DNA of 64,000 nucleotides from Streptomyces lateritius (GTDB taxonomy: Bacteria > Actinomycetota > Actinomycetes > Streptomycetales > Streptomycetaceae): NCBI RefSeq assembly GCF_014649715.1, contig NZ_BMTO01000002.1, positions 543,054 through 607,053 on the forward strand. Reading direction: 5' to 3'. Below are positions 33,147-41,619 of this stretch, one piece after another. The position numbers and the translations under genes were made by a program. How positions within the stretch are numbered: position 1 is the stretch's first letter; each line of letters begins with the position of its first letter. A model generated the notes under the pieces. That model worked only from the letters and a program-made list of their open reading frames with translations. It had not been told where the DNA came from and ran no database searches.

Positions 33147-33170
33147 GTGCACGTGCATCTGCTCATGCAT
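33147..33170 (+). promoter_or_regulatory. Operator-like site A, upstream of the DUF397 gene
   Basis: GTGCACGTGCATCTGC at 33147-33162, followed by TCATGCAT, is repeated on the other strand at 34169-34192 with 22 of 24 identical bases. Internal dyads TGCAT-N6-ATGCA are present. A -10-like TATGAT at 33189-33194 stands 17 bases past TGCATG (33166-33171), so the site abuts the -35 region of the DUF397 gene. Confidence 0.6.
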
Positions 33171-33238
33171 GGGTACAGTGAACACAGCTATGATCCGAGG
33201 AAGTTGACACCTGCATCAAGCATCTCGGGGAGCTACCA

Positions 33239-33481
33239 GTGCATCATGCGCATCGCGCGTACAACGGCATGGCGGCCACGGAGCTTCGGGGTGTCGTCTG
33301 GCAGAAGAGCAGGCACAGCAACTCCCAGGGCTCCTGCGTGGAGTTCGCCAAACTGCCGGGCGGGGACGTGGCGGTGCGCAACTCCCGCCATCCGGAAGGG
33401 CCCGCCCTCGTCTACACCCCCGCCGAGATAGAGGCGCTGCTGCTCGGTGTGAAGGACGGGGAGTTCGACCACCTGGTCTGA
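33239..33481 (+). CDS. DUF397 domain protein
   Basis: 80 residues from a GTG at 33239 with GGGGAG upstream. The DUF397 core 'VVWQKSRHSNSQGSCVEFAK' and 'GGDVAVRNSRHPEGPALVYT' is complete, followed by 'AEIEALLLGVKDGEFDHL'. Proteins of this family are small partners of XRE-DUF5753 regulators in the Streptomyces whiJ, bldB and abaA-type loci, and probably bind the regulator. The operator-like site A is 68 bases upstream. Confidence 0.92.
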   Translation: MHHAHRAYNGMAATELRGVVWQKSRHSNSQGSCVEFAKLPGGDVAVRNSRHPEGPALVYTPAEIEALLLGVKDGEFDHLV

Positions 33482-33513
33482 GGCCGGCGGGGACGTGAAC
33501 GTGGCACGGACGT

Positions 33514-33544
33514 GAAGAGGACCCCGGATGCCGGGGCCCTCTTC
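33514..33544. terminator. Bidirectional terminator between DUF397 and ATPase genes
   Basis: GAAGAGG-A-CCCCGG at 33514-33527 pairs with CCGGGG-C-CCTCTTC at 33531-33544 around ATG; a 14-base stem with a single mismatch. It serves two convergent genes. Confidence 0.8.
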
Positions 33545-33570
33545 GTTCCCGCTTCGTGTGCGCACGGGCG

Positions 33571-34077
33571 CTACTCGGCTCCCAGCCGGAACAGCGCCCA
33601 CACCACCTTGCCCTGGAGCGTCCCGGCCAGCGGGTGCCAGCCCCAGCCGTCGCTGAAGGAGTCGACGAGGAAGAGTCCCCTGCCCCCTTCCGCGGCGCCG
33701 TCCTCTTCCCCCTCGCGCGTCTCCGGGCTCTTGTGGCTCGGGTCGCGCACCGCGCACACCAGACGGCCGGTCCAGCGCATCAGGTGCAGGCGGACCGGAG
33801 GATTCTGGCCTTCCTCGCGGGGCGCCTGGGGCGCGTCCGCCGGCAGCGCGTGGCGCAGGGCGTTGGTGACGAGCTCGGTGACGACGAGGGCGACGTCGTC
33901 GAAGCGCTCGGTGAGATCCCACTGCGCGAGCGTCGACTGCGTGAACTTCCGTGCGCCGCGCACCGCTTCGTAACGGGGCGGCAGGGCGCAGGAGGCGGAG
34001 GTGGAGACGGCCGCGGGATCGATCGGTGGAAGCCCCTGCCTTAACGGCTCGAGCACGGTCGATCCATTCGTCCCCAT
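33571..34077 (-). CDS. Anti-sigma-type ATP-binding protein (HATPase_c_2)
   Basis: 168 residues from ATG 34077, with GGGAG upstream. The kinase-like ATPase fold shows the N-box 'VALVVTELVTNALRHA', a G1-type 'RLVCAVRDPSHKSP' and a G2-type 'EGGRGLFLVDSFSDGWGW'. It resembles the RsbW/SpoIIAB-related single-domain ATPases that are abundant in Streptomyces and often stand next to DUF397 and XRE genes. It may act as an anti-sigma factor or a kinase of an anti-anti-sigma factor. It is divergent from the XRE gene and carries operator-like site B in its upstream region. Confidence 0.88.
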   Translation of the reverse strand: MGTNGSTVLEPLRQGLPPIDPAAVSTSASCALPPRYEAVRGARKFTQSTLAQWDLTERFDDVALVVTELVTNALRHALPADAPQAPREEGQNPPVRLHLMRWTGRLVCAVRDPSHKSPETREGEEDGAAEGGRGLFLVDSFSDGWGWHPLAGTLQGKVVWALFRLGAE

Positions 34078-34168
34078 GCGAGGCACTCCCGGGAATCGCG
34101 ACTGTGGTGCGACAACACGAACGAGTACGCAGCTGCGCGGGGCCCATGGTTCCGAATGCGCCCACTGG

Positions 34169-34192
34169 ATGCAAGGGCAGATGCACGTGCAC
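34169..34192 (-). promoter_or_regulatory. Operator-like site B, between the ATPase and XRE genes
   Basis: On the reverse strand, GTGCACGTGCATCTGC followed by CCTTGCAT is almost the same as site A at 33147-33170. It lies 91 bases before the ATPase start in the same orientation as site A has to the DUF397 gene, within the 290-base divergent gap 34078-34367. The rest of the gap is moderately AT-rich near 34215-34320 and probably holds the XRE promoter. Confidence 0.6.
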
Positions 34193-34367
34193 GCGCCGGA
34201 CCTGTCCTTCCCCGCGCCGATTCTGTGCATATCTTCTGCGGATCACTTTCGCCGTACGCGCGAAGTCGCCCGGAACTTGTCCTCTTTGCGTAATCGGATG
34301 TGTACGCGCTGAAGCGTTTAGTGGCAGAATCCGGGGGCCCGAGACCCGCGAAGGAGAGGCTGGAGCC

Positions 34368-35240
34368 GTGACCGCAGTCGAATCGAGCGGAGCGAGCGGG
34401 AGCGTGGTGCGACGCATCCTGCTGGGTTCGCAGCTGAGGCGGTTGCGCGAATCGCGCGGCATCACCCGCGAGGCGGCCGGCTACTCGATCCGCGCGTCCG
34501 AATCCAAGATCAGCCGTATGGAGTTGGGCAGGGTGAGCTTCAAGGCCAGGGACATCGAGGACCTGCTCACGCTCTACGGCGTCAGCGACGAGCGGGAACG
34601 CGGCTCCCTCCTCGGGCTCGCCCGCGAGGCCAACGTGGCCGGGTGGTGGCACAGCTTCGGCGACGTGCTGCCCGGCTGGTTCCAGACGTACATCGGTCTG
34701 GAGGGCGCCGCCTCCCTCATCCGCGTGTACGAAGTCCAGTTCGTGCACGGCCTGTTGCAGACCGAGGCGTACGCACACGCCGTCGTCAGCCGGGGCATGC
34801 CCGACGCCTCGCGCGCCGAGATCGAGCGCCGGGTCGCGCTGCGCCTGGAGCGCCAGAAGGTTCTCGTCTCCGAGAACGCGCCGCTGTTCCACGCCGTGCT
34901 CGACGAGGCCGCGCTGCGCCGGCCCTACGGCGACCGGTCGGTGATGCGAGGCCAGTTGAGGCACCTCATCGAGGTCTCCGAGCACCCGAACGTCACGCTC
35001 CAGGTCATGCCCTTCACCTTCGGCGGACACGCGGGCGAGAGCGGCGCGTTCACCATGCTGAGCTTCCCGGAGTCGGACCTCTCCGACGTCGTCTACCTGG
35101 AGCAGCTGACCAGCGCCCTCTACCTCGACAAGCGCGAGGAGGTCGGCCAGTACGCGCGCGTGATGGAGCGGCTGGGCAAGGACAGCCCTGATCCGGCCGA
35201 AAGTCGCGATCTTCTCCGGGGCCTCCTCCAACTCACCTGA
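34368..35240 (+). CDS. XRE-family regulator with DUF5753 domain
   Basis: 290 residues from a GTG at 34368, preceded by AAGGAGAGG. The helix-turn-helix is at about residues 17-70: 'LGSQLRRLRESRGITREAAG' and 'SESKISRMELGRVSFKARDI'. The C-terminal DUF5753 ligand or partner domain contains 'VQFVHGLLQTEAYAHAVV', 'FHAVLDEAALRRP' and 'LQVMPFTFGGHAGESGAFTM'. Members such as WhiJ act with DUF397 proteins in control of development and antibiotic production. It is the natural candidate to bind sites A and B. Confidence 0.93.
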   Translation: MTAVESSGASGSVVRRILLGSQLRRLRESRGITREAAGYSIRASESKISRMELGRVSFKARDIEDLLTLYGVSDERERGSLLGLAREANVAGWWHSFGDVLPGWFQTYIGLEGAASLIRVYEVQFVHGLLQTEAYAHAVVSRGMPDASRAEIERRVALRLERQKVLVSENAPLFHAVLDEAALRRPYGDRSVMRGQLRHLIEVSEHPNVTLQVMPFTFGGHAGESGAFTMLSFPESDLSDVVYLEQLTSALYLDKREEVGQYARVMERLGKDSPDPAESRDLLRGLLQLT

Positions 35241-35345
35241 CCCGTCAGTACGATGACGTGACATCAGTTCGACATCGCTTCGCGCCGGATGCGCCGGATC
35301 GCGCCGGTACCGACGTCCGCCACGGCGGGTTAGGGGTCTCGTCAC

Positions 35346-36809
35346 ATGTCCATGTCCTACTTCACCGACCTGGCCCACCAGTACATAGACGGTGAGTGGA
35401 AGCCCGGCAGCGGCTCGTGGGACATCATCGACTTCAACCCGTACACCGGGGAGAAGCTCGCGTCGATCACCGTCGCCACCGCGGACGAGGTCGACCGCGC
35501 CTACCGCGCCGCCGAGCGCGCCCAGGCGGAGTGGGCCGCGACCAATCCGTACACCCGCCGGCTCGTCTTCGAGCGCGCGCTGCGGATCGTCGAGGACCGC
35601 GAGCAGGAGATCGCCGACACGATCGTCGCCGAGCTGGGCGGTACGCGCCTGAAGGCGGCCTTCGAGCTGCACCTCGCCAAGGAGTTCCTCCGCGAGGCGA
35701 TCCAGCTGGCGCTGCGCCCCGAGGGCCGGATCCTGCCCTCCCCGGTCGACGGCAAGGAGAACCGCGTCTACCGCCTCCCGGTCGGCGTCGTCGGAGTCAT
35801 CTCCCCCTTCAACTTCCCCTTCCTCCTGTCGATCAAGTCGGTCGCACCCGCGCTCGCGCTGGGCAACGCCGTCGTCCTCAAGCCGCACCAGAACACCCCG
35901 ATCTGCGGCGGCACGCTGGTCGCGAAGGTCCTGGAGGAGGCCGGTCTGCCGGCCGGTCTGCTGAACGTCGTCGTCACCGACATCGCCGAGATCGGCGACG
36001 CGCTGCTGACCCACCCGGTCCCGAAGGTGATCTCCTTCACCGGCTCGGACAAGGTCGGCCGCCATGTCGCCACCGTCTGCGCGCAGAACTTCAAGCACGC
36101 CGTCCTCGAGCTCGGCGGCAACAGCGCGCTGATCGTCCTCGACGACGCCGACGTCGACTACGCGGTGGACGCGGCCGTCTTCAGCCGCTTCGTCCACCAG
36201 GGCCAGGTCTGCATGGCCGCCAACCGCATCCTGGTGGACCGGACGCTGGAGGCGGAGTTCACCGAGAAGTTCGTGGCGAAGGTGAAGACCCTGCGCGTCG
36301 GCGACCCGGCCGACCCCGCCACCCACATCGGTCCGCTCATCAACTCGCAGCAGGCGGAGACCGTCTCGGCGCTGGTCGAGCAGACGGTCGCGGCCGGCGC
36401 CACGGCGCTGCTGCACGGCTCGGCCGACGGCAACGTCGTCTCCCCATCGGTGCTGAGCGGCCTCGCGCCCGACGCGCCCGTGCTGGGCCAGGAGATCTTC
36501 GGCCCGGTGGCGCTGATCGTGCCCTTCGACGGCGAGGAGGAGGCGGTCCGGATCGCCAATGACACGCCGTACGGACTGAGCGGCGCCGTGCACACCGGGG
36601 ACATCGAGCGCGGTGTACGGATCGCCCAGCGCATCCACACCGGCATGATCCACATCAACGACGGCACGGTGCACGACGAGCCGATCGTGCCGTTCGGCGG
36701 CGAGAAGCACTCGGGCATCGGCCGACTGAACGGCGACGCGATGATCGACGCTTTCACCACCCAGAAGTGGATCTCGATCCAGCACGGCCGCAGCCGCTTC
36801 CCGTTCTAG
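35346..36809 (+). CDS. Aldehyde dehydrogenase family protein (benzaldehyde/vanillin dehydrogenase-like)
   Basis: 487 residues from ATG 35346; ATG 35352 is an alternative. It carries the NAD-binding 'FTGSDKVGRHV', the catalytic Glu255 in 'LELGGNS' and the nucleophile Cys289 in 'GQVCMA'. 'ISPFNFPFLLSIKSVAPALA' and 'PFGGEKHSGIGR' are conserved family landmarks. It oxidises aldehydes to acids with NAD(P)+. The sequence is closest in type to aromatic aldehyde dehydrogenases, but substrate prediction is uncertain. It is monocistronic by layout. Confidence 0.93.
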   Translation: MSMSYFTDLAHQYIDGEWKPGSGSWDIIDFNPYTGEKLASITVATADEVDRAYRAAERAQAEWAATNPYTRRLVFERALRIVEDREQEIADTIVAELGGTRLKAAFELHLAKEFLREAIQLALRPEGRILPSPVDGKENRVYRLPVGVVGVISPFNFPFLLSIKSVAPALALGNAVVLKPHQNTPICGGTLVAKVLEEAGLPAGLLNVVVTDIAEIGDALLTHPVPKVISFTGSDKVGRHVATVCAQNFKHAVLELGGNSALIVLDDADVDYAVDAAVFSRFVHQGQVCMAANRILVDRTLEAEFTEKFVAKVKTLRVGDPADPATHIGPLINSQQAETVSALVEQTVAAGATALLHGSADGNVVSPSVLSGLAPDAPVLGQEIFGPVALIVPFDGEEEAVRIANDTPYGLSGAVHTGDIERGVRIAQRIHTGMIHINDGTVHDEPIVPFGGEKHSGIGRLNGDAMIDAFTTQKWISIQHGRSRFPF

Positions 36810-36829
36810 GTCGCCCCGTTTCGCGTTGA

Positions 36830-36844
36830 GGACAGCAACTGTCC
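36830..36844. promoter_or_regulatory. Small inverted repeat upstream of the DinB gene
   Basis: GGACAG-CAA-CTGTCC at 36830-36844 has perfect 6-base arms, 93 bases before the DinB-family start. It is a possible operator, on position and symmetry only. Confidence 0.3.
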
Positions 36845-36936
36845 GCAAGGGTCCGTAGCTTGGTCGGTGTCGGGAGGAGCGCAAGCCCTCCCGGCGTCCA
36901 CGAGTCGTTCCACGGAAGCCCAGGAAGGCGGACATC

Positions 36937-37476
36937 ATGGTTGCTCTCGTTCCCGCGGAGGCCCCCGGCGACGAGCGAGGCGCGTTCCTCAACTTCGTCG
37001 AGGCCCAGCGCGCGGCGCTGCGGCGCGCGCTCCTCGGCCTGACCGAGGAGCAGGCGGCGAGCCGTCCCAGCGCGAGTGAGCTCAGCCTGTCCGGTCTGGT
37101 CAAGCACGTCGCGGAGGTCGAGCTGAACTGGCTGCGCCTGGCGCAGCAGCGGCCGAACGAGCGGCGGCGTACGCGCGAGACCTGGGAGGAGGCCTTCCGG
37201 CTGGTGGGGGACGAGTCGATCCCGGAGGTACTGGCCTTCTGGGAGGGCGTCCAGAAGGAGACCGAGGAGTTCGTCCGCGAGGTGCCGAGCCTGGACGACA
37301 CCTTCCCGCTGCCGCCCGCGCCCTGGTTCCCGAAGGACGGCCGGGTCTCGGTGCGGTGGATGCTGCTCCACCTCGTCCAGGAGATGGGGCGGCACGCCGG
37401 GCACGCGGACATCGTCCGGGAGTCCCTGGACGGACAGACCTCCTTCGCGCTGATCGCCCAGGAGCAGCAGGGCTGA
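36937..37476 (+). CDS. DinB/YfiT-type four-helix-bundle protein
   Basis: 179 residues from ATG 36937 with AGGAAGGCGG upstream. The metal-binding His triad of the DinB superfamily appears as 'LVKHVAEVE' near residue 50 and 'LLHLVQEMGRHAGHADIVRE' near 145-160. The family contains thiol-dependent transferases that use mycothiol or bacillithiol. Actinobacterial members (DUF664-type) are mostly uncharacterised. It is cytoplasmic. It ends 21 bases before the first PadR-type operator. Confidence 0.88.
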   Translation: MVALVPAEAPGDERGAFLNFVEAQRAALRRALLGLTEEQAASRPSASELSLSGLVKHVAEVELNWLRLAQQRPNERRRTRETWEEAFRLVGDESIPEVLAFWEGVQKETEEFVREVPSLDDTFPLPPAPWFPKDGRVSVRWMLLHLVQEMGRHAGHADIVRESLDGQTSFALIAQEQQG

Positions 37477-37497
37477 TCCTCGTGGCGCCCCGTACCC

Positions 37498-37513
37498 TAG
37501 TCAAAATTGATTA
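37498..37513. promoter_or_regulatory. PadR-type operator 1
   Basis: TAGTCAAAATTGATTA, 14 bases before the PadR start and just upstream of its GGGAGG ribosome binding site. Its reverse complement, TAATCAATTTTGACTA, matches operator 2 at 15 of 16 bases. The location suggests that the regulator represses its own gene. Confidence 0.72.
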
Positions 37514-37527
37514 GGGAGGTGGTGGGG

Positions 37528-38172
37528 ATGTCGGCGATCCGGCTCCTCGTCCTGGGCGCGGTCAAGCAGCACGGCCGCGCCCACGGCTATCAGGTGCGCA
37601 ACGACCTGGAGTTCTGGGGCGCGCACGAGTGGTCCAACGCCAAGCCCGGCTCGATCTACCACGCGCTGAAGCAGATGGCGAAGCAGGGCCTGCTGCACGC
37701 GTACGAGATCGCGCCGAGCACGGCCGGCGGCCCGCCCCGCGTCGAGTACGAGATCACCGACCTGGGGCGGGAGGAGTACTTCGCCCTGCTGCGTGAGGCG
37801 CTGACCACCTACGACCAGAAGATGGACGTCCTGTCGGCGGGGATCGGCTTCGTCGTCGACCTCCCGCGGGCGGAGGTCGTGGAGCTGCTGCGGCGGCGGG
37901 TGCGGGCGCTCGACGAGTGGCGGGCGTCCGTCACGGAGTACTACACCCCCGAGGGCGGTCCCCAGCAGCTCGGGCACATCGGCGAGATCATGCACCTCTG
38001 GGTCCACTCGGCGGACGCCGGCAAGGAGTGGACGCTCGGACTGATCGAACGGATCGAGGCAGGGGCGTACTCCTTCGCGGGCGAGGGCGGGGAGCCCTTC
38101 GCGGGCGTGCTGACGGAGGGGGAGGAGAACCCGTTCGCGACGGGCGTGCCGCACGAGGGGGATAGAGGCTAA
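37528..38172 (+). CDS. PadR-family transcriptional regulator
   Basis: 214 residues from ATG 37528; an in-frame ATT/ATG further upstream lies in the operator. The winged helix has the family pattern 'LLVLGAVKQHGRAHGYQV', 'SIYHALKQMAKQGLL' and 'RVEYEITDLGREEYF'. A C-terminal helical dimerisation domain follows (residues about 95-180). PadR proteins usually repress drug exporters and release DNA on ligand binding. Two further copies of its likely operator lie between its stop codon and the ABC exporter genes. Confidence 0.92.
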   Translation: MSAIRLLVLGAVKQHGRAHGYQVRNDLEFWGAHEWSNAKPGSIYHALKQMAKQGLLHAYEIAPSTAGGPPRVEYEITDLGREEYFALLREALTTYDQKMDVLSAGIGFVVDLPRAEVVELLRRRVRALDEWRASVTEYYTPEGGPQQLGHIGEIMHLWVHSADAGKEWTLGLIERIEAGAYSFAGEGGEPFAGVLTEGEENPFATGVPHEGDRG

Positions 38173-38185
38173 TCAAGTTTGACTA
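38170..38185. promoter_or_regulatory. PadR-type operator 2
   Basis: TAATCAAGTTTGACTA, beginning with the TAA stop of the padR gene itself. It is 46 bases (start to start) upstream of operator 3. Confidence 0.72.
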
Positions 38186-38215
38186 ATCGATCCGGCGGGC
38201 ATACCTTCGATCGAG

Positions 38216-38231
38216 TGGTCAAGTTTGACTA
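38216..38231. promoter_or_regulatory. PadR-type operator 3
   Basis: TGGTCAAGTTTGACTA, 50 bases before the ABC ATPase start. The core TCAAGTTTGACTA is the same as in operator 2, and GTCAA-N-TTGAC is a perfect dyad. Confidence 0.72.
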
Positions 38232-38281
38232 CTTAGGCTCTCGGGCTTCGGGGCTCCGGGGCGTTCGGCTGGAGGAGACGG

Positions 38282-39232
38282 ATGACTGACGCGATCGTCG
38301 TCGAAGGCGCGCGGAAACGGTACGGAGACAAGCAGGCCCTCGACGGCCTCGGCCTCGTCGTGGGCGGCGGTACGGTGCACGGCCTGCTCGGGCCCAACGG
38401 AGCCGGAAAGACCACGACGGTACGGATCCTCGCGACGCTGCTGCGGCATGACGAGGGTCTGGTCCGGGTCGCGGGCTTCGACGTCCGTACGCACGCGGCG
38501 GACGTGCGGCGGAGGATCGGGCTGCTCGGGCAGCACGCCGCCGTCGACGAGGAGCTCGGCGGCCGGCAGAACCTGGAGATGTTCGGGCGGCTCCACCACC
38601 TCGGCGCCCGGCGGGCCGGCGCGCGGGCGGACGAGCTCCTGGAGCGGTTCGGCCTCGCCGACACCGGACGCAAGCCGGTCAAGCGGTACAGCGGGGGAAT
38701 GCGCCGCCGCCTCGACCTGGCGGCCTCACTGATCACCGAGCCGGCCGTGCTCTTCCTCGACGAGCCCACGACCGGACTCGACCCGCGCGGCCGGGGCGAG
38801 GTGTGGGAGTCGGTGCGCTCCCTGGTCGGCGGCGGGACGACCGTGCTGCTGACGACGCAGTACCTGGAGGAGGCCGACCAGCTCGCCGACCGGATCTCGG
38901 TCGTCGACCGCGGGCGGGTCGTCGCGGACGGCACCGCCGACGAGCTGAAGGCGAGGGTGGGCGGCGACCGCATCGACGTCGTGCTGCGCGACGCGCGACG
39001 CCTGGACGAGGCGACGAAGCTGCTGCCCGGGAGCGAGGTGAGCGTCGACCGCGACCGGCGGCGGGTCAGCGCGCCGGTGACCGACCGGATGGCCGCGCTC
39101 GCGGAGACCGTTCGGGCCCTGGAGGCGGCCGGGATCGAGGCGGAGGACATCGCACTGCGGCGGCCCACACTGGACGAGGTCTTCCTCCACCTGACGGGCG
39201 GACGCGAGCAGGCGACGGAGGTGGCGGCATGA
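38282..39232 (+). CDS. ABC exporter ATP-binding protein, DrrA type
   Basis: 316 residues from ATG 38282 with GGAGGAG upstream. Walker A is [10 protein letters not shown], the signature [12 protein letters not shown], Walker B '[14 protein letters not shown]' and the switch region '[15 protein letters not shown]'. The C-terminal DUF4162 part ends with '[14 protein letters not shown]'. This is the daunorubicin-resistance (DrrA) group, which drives drug efflux with an ABC-2 permease. It is under the likely control of the PadR regulator and overlaps the permease gene by 4 bases. Confidence 0.94.
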   Translation: MTDAIVVEGARKRYGDKQALDGLGLVVGGGTVHGLLGPNGAGKTTTVRILATLLRHDEGLVRVAGFDVRTHAADVRRRIGLLGQHAAVDEELGGRQNLEMFGRLHHLGARRAGARADELLERFGLADTGRKPVKRYSGGMRRRLDLAASLITEPAVLFLDEPTTGLDPRGRGEVWESVRSLVGGGTTVLLTTQYLEEADQLADRISVVDRGRVVADGTADELKARVGGDRIDVVLRDARRLDEATKLLPGSEVSVDRDRRRVSAPVTDRMAALAETVRALEAAGIEAEDIALRRPTLDEVFLHLTGGREQATEVAA

Positions 39233-39993
39233 GCGCGGCGTACGTGATGAGCGACTGCTGGACGATGACCCGGCGCGAACTGGCGCACTGGGCACGGCAA
39301 CCCGTCCAGGTGGTCGTCGGACTGATCTTCCCGATCATGATGCTGCTGATGTTCGGGTACCTCGTCGGCGGCGGGCGGGGGATCGAGGGCGAGTACGTCG
39401 ACTTCCTCGTGCCCGGCATGCTCACGCTGACGATGGTCTTCGGCCTCGAAGGGACGATGACGGCCGTCACCCAGGACCTCGACAAGGGCGTGATCGACCG
39501 CTTCCGTTCGATGCCGATGGCCGACGGCGCGGTCCTCGTGGGCCGCTCGGTCGCCGACATGATCCAGTCCGCGACCGGACTGCTCCTGATGACCGGCGTC
39601 GGGTACGTGATCGGCTGGCGGGCCCACGGCGGCTTCGTCGCCTTCCTCGGGGCCATGGGGCTGCTGCTCCTGCTGCGCTTCGCGATGCTGTGGATCGGGA
39701 TCCACCTCGCGATGATCGCGGGCCGGGCGGAACTGGTGCAGGCCGTGCAGATCCTGGTCTGGCCCATCGGCTTCCTCTCCAACGCCTTCGCCGTTCCCGA
39801 GTCCATGCCGGGGTGGCTGGGCACGGTCGTGGCGTGGAACCCGATGTCGGCGACCGCGACGGCGGTACGGGACCTCTTCGGCAATCCGGGCGGGGAGCCG
39901 GGGCACGTGGTGGCGGCCGTGGTGTGGCCGCTGGTGCTGCTGGCGGTCTTCTTCCCGCTCGCGGTACGGAAGTTCAGGCGGCTGAGCGTGTAG
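39229..39993 (+). CDS. ABC-2 type exporter permease, DrrB type
   Basis: 254 residues from ATG 39229 (ATGA overlap). Six membrane helices are expected: '[19 protein letters not shown]', '[17 protein letters not shown]', and further ones to the end. '[24 protein letters not shown]' is the conserved cytoplasmic segment that contacts the ATPase. It works with the preceding gene as a drug or lipid exporter. It is followed by 180 bases without a clear gene. Confidence 0.92.
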   Translation: MSAAYVMSDCWTMTRRELAHWARQPVQVVVGLIFPIMMLLMFGYLVGGGRGIEGEYVDFLVPGMLTLTMVFGLEGTMTAVTQDLDKGVIDRFRSMPMADGAVLVGRSVADMIQSATGLLLMTGVGYVIGWRAHGGFVAFLGAMGLLLLLRFAMLWIGIHLAMIAGRAELVQAVQILVWPIGFLSNAFAVPESMPGWLGTVVAWNPMSATATAVRDLFGNPGGEPGHVVAAVVWPLVLLAVFFPLAVRKFRRLSV

Positions 39994-40171
39994 GCGGGAA
40001 CCCGTCGGCGTCGAGCGGTGTGACAGAGGCGGGGCCGCACCCCGCTCGGCCTGCTCCGGCGCGCCGAGGGCTGCTCGTACCGGAGATCGGCCGACCGGGT
40101 GCGCTGGGCGGAGTTCCGGCCGGCGTGCGAGGACGACGACTCCTGAGCGGGGATGCGGCCGCCCGGCCGGG

Positions 40172-41584
40172 TCAGTGGTGGAAGGAGGTCGCGGCCTGCT
40201 TGTCGTGGCTCACAGGATGGGACTGCCCGCGGAGTTCGGGAAGCAGCCGGTGCAGGTCCTCCACGAACAGCTGGGCGAGGTCGGCCGAGAAGCCGTTGCG
40301 GCAGACCACGCGCAGCACGGAGAGATCCTCCCGGTTGGCCGGGAAGGTGTAGGCCGGCACGAGCCAGCCGTGCTCGCGCAGCCGCCGGGAGACGTCGAAG
40401 ACGTCGAAGGCGGTGACCTCGGGGGCGGTGGTGAAGGCGAAGACGGGCAGTTGGTCGCCCCGGGTGAGGAGGCGGAAGTCGCCCGTGGCCTCGATCCGTT
40501 CGGCCAGCGCCCGGGCGACGTCCCGGGTGGTCTGCTGGACCGCCCGGTAGCCCTCCCGGCCGAGCCGCAGGAACGTGTAGTACTGCGCGACGACCTGAGC
40601 GCCGGGCCGGGAGAAGTTGAGGGCGAAGGTCGGCATGTCGCCGCCCAGGTAGTTGACCCGGAAGACCAGCTCCTCGGGGAGTTCGGCGGGCGAGCGCCAC
40701 AGCGCCCAGCCGACTCCCGGGTAGACCAGACCGTACTTGTGACCGGAGGTGTTGATCGAGGAGACCCGGGGGAGCCGGAAGTCCCAGACCAGCTCCTCGT
40801 CCAGGAAGGGGGCGACCATCGCGCCGGAGGCGCCGTCCACGTGGACGGGGACGTCGAGGCCGGTCCGTTCCTGGAGGGCGTCCAGGGCGGCACAGATCTC
40901 GGCGACGGGTTCGTAGGAGCCGTCGAAGGTCGAGCCGAGTACGGCGACGACGCCGATGGTGTTCTCGTCGCAGAGTTCGGCGGCCGCCCGCGGGTCCAGG
41001 TGGAAGCGGTCGCCCTCCATGGGGACGAGCCGGGGTTCGACCTCCCAGAAATTGCAGAACTTCTCCCAGCAGACCTGGACGTTGACGCCCATCACCAGAT
41101 TGGGCCGGGCGCCGCCCGGATAGCGGTCGGCGTTCCTCTTGGCCCATCGGCGCTTGAGGGCCATGCCGGCGAGCATGCAGGCCTCGCTGGAGCCGGTGGT
41201 GGAGCAGCCGACGGCGACCGAAGGGTCCGGGGCGTTCCAGAGGTGGGCCAGCATGGCCACGCAACGCCGTTCCAGTTCGGCGGTGCGCGGGTACTCGTCC
41301 TTGTCGATCATGTTCTTGTCGCGGCACTCGGCCATGAGGACGCCGGCCTGGGGTTCCATCCACGTGGTGACGAAGGTGGCGAGGTTGAGCCGGGAGTTCC
41401 CGTCGAGCATCAGCTCGTCATGGACGAGCTGATAAGCGCTCATGGGCGGCAGCGGCCCGTCGGGGAGGCGGTGGCGCGGCGGCGCGTCCGTCATGCCGCC
41501 GACCGGGTTGGCCTCGCCGTAGAAGGGGTTGAGGGCCAGGCGCCGGTCGGGCTGGGGCTCGGCGGGACCCTTGTGCAGCGGCAT
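40172..41584 (-). CDS. gadB: Glutamate decarboxylase
   Basis: 470 residues from ATG 41584. PLP-dependent group II decarboxylase: substrate and cofactor-site landmarks 'CSTTGSSEACMLAGMALKRR', 'HVDGASGAMVAPF' and the Schiff-base Lys283 in 'SGHKYGLVYPG'. It turns glutamate into GABA, consuming one cytoplasmic proton. The C-terminal residues contain 'SHPVSHDKQAATSFHH', and the final His pair recalls the pH-gating tail of E. coli GadB. It is downstream of a CLC gene in the same operon. No GadC-type antiporter is in the window. Confidence 0.95.
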   Translation of the reverse strand: MPLHKGPAEPQPDRRLALNPFYGEANPVGGMTDAPPRHRLPDGPLPPMSAYQLVHDELMLDGNSRLNLATFVTTWMEPQAGVLMAECRDKNMIDKDEYPRTAELERRCVAMLAHLWNAPDPSVAVGCSTTGSSEACMLAGMALKRRWAKRNADRYPGGARPNLVMGVNVQVCWEKFCNFWEVEPRLVPMEGDRFHLDPRAAAELCDENTIGVVAVLGSTFDGSYEPVAEICAALDALQERTGLDVPVHVDGASGAMVAPFLDEELVWDFRLPRVSSINTSGHKYGLVYPGVGWALWRSPAELPEELVFRVNYLGGDMPTFALNFSRPGAQVVAQYYTFLRLGREGYRAVQQTTRDVARALAERIEATGDFRLLTRGDQLPVFAFTTAPEVTAFDVFDVSRRLREHGWLVPAYTFPANREDLSVLRVVCRNGFSADLAQLFVEDLHRLLPELRGQSHPVSHDKQAATSFHH

Positions 41585-41619
41585 GAGGAGGCTCCTTGGG
41601 GGGCATGGGGGCGGCGTGG

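Noticed and set aside
40024..40146. Possible protein remnant between the ABC permease and gadB ending '...RVRWAEFRPACEDDDS'.
   Set aside because: Too short, no start codon, no recognised family. It may be the tail of a lost gene but cannot be supported.
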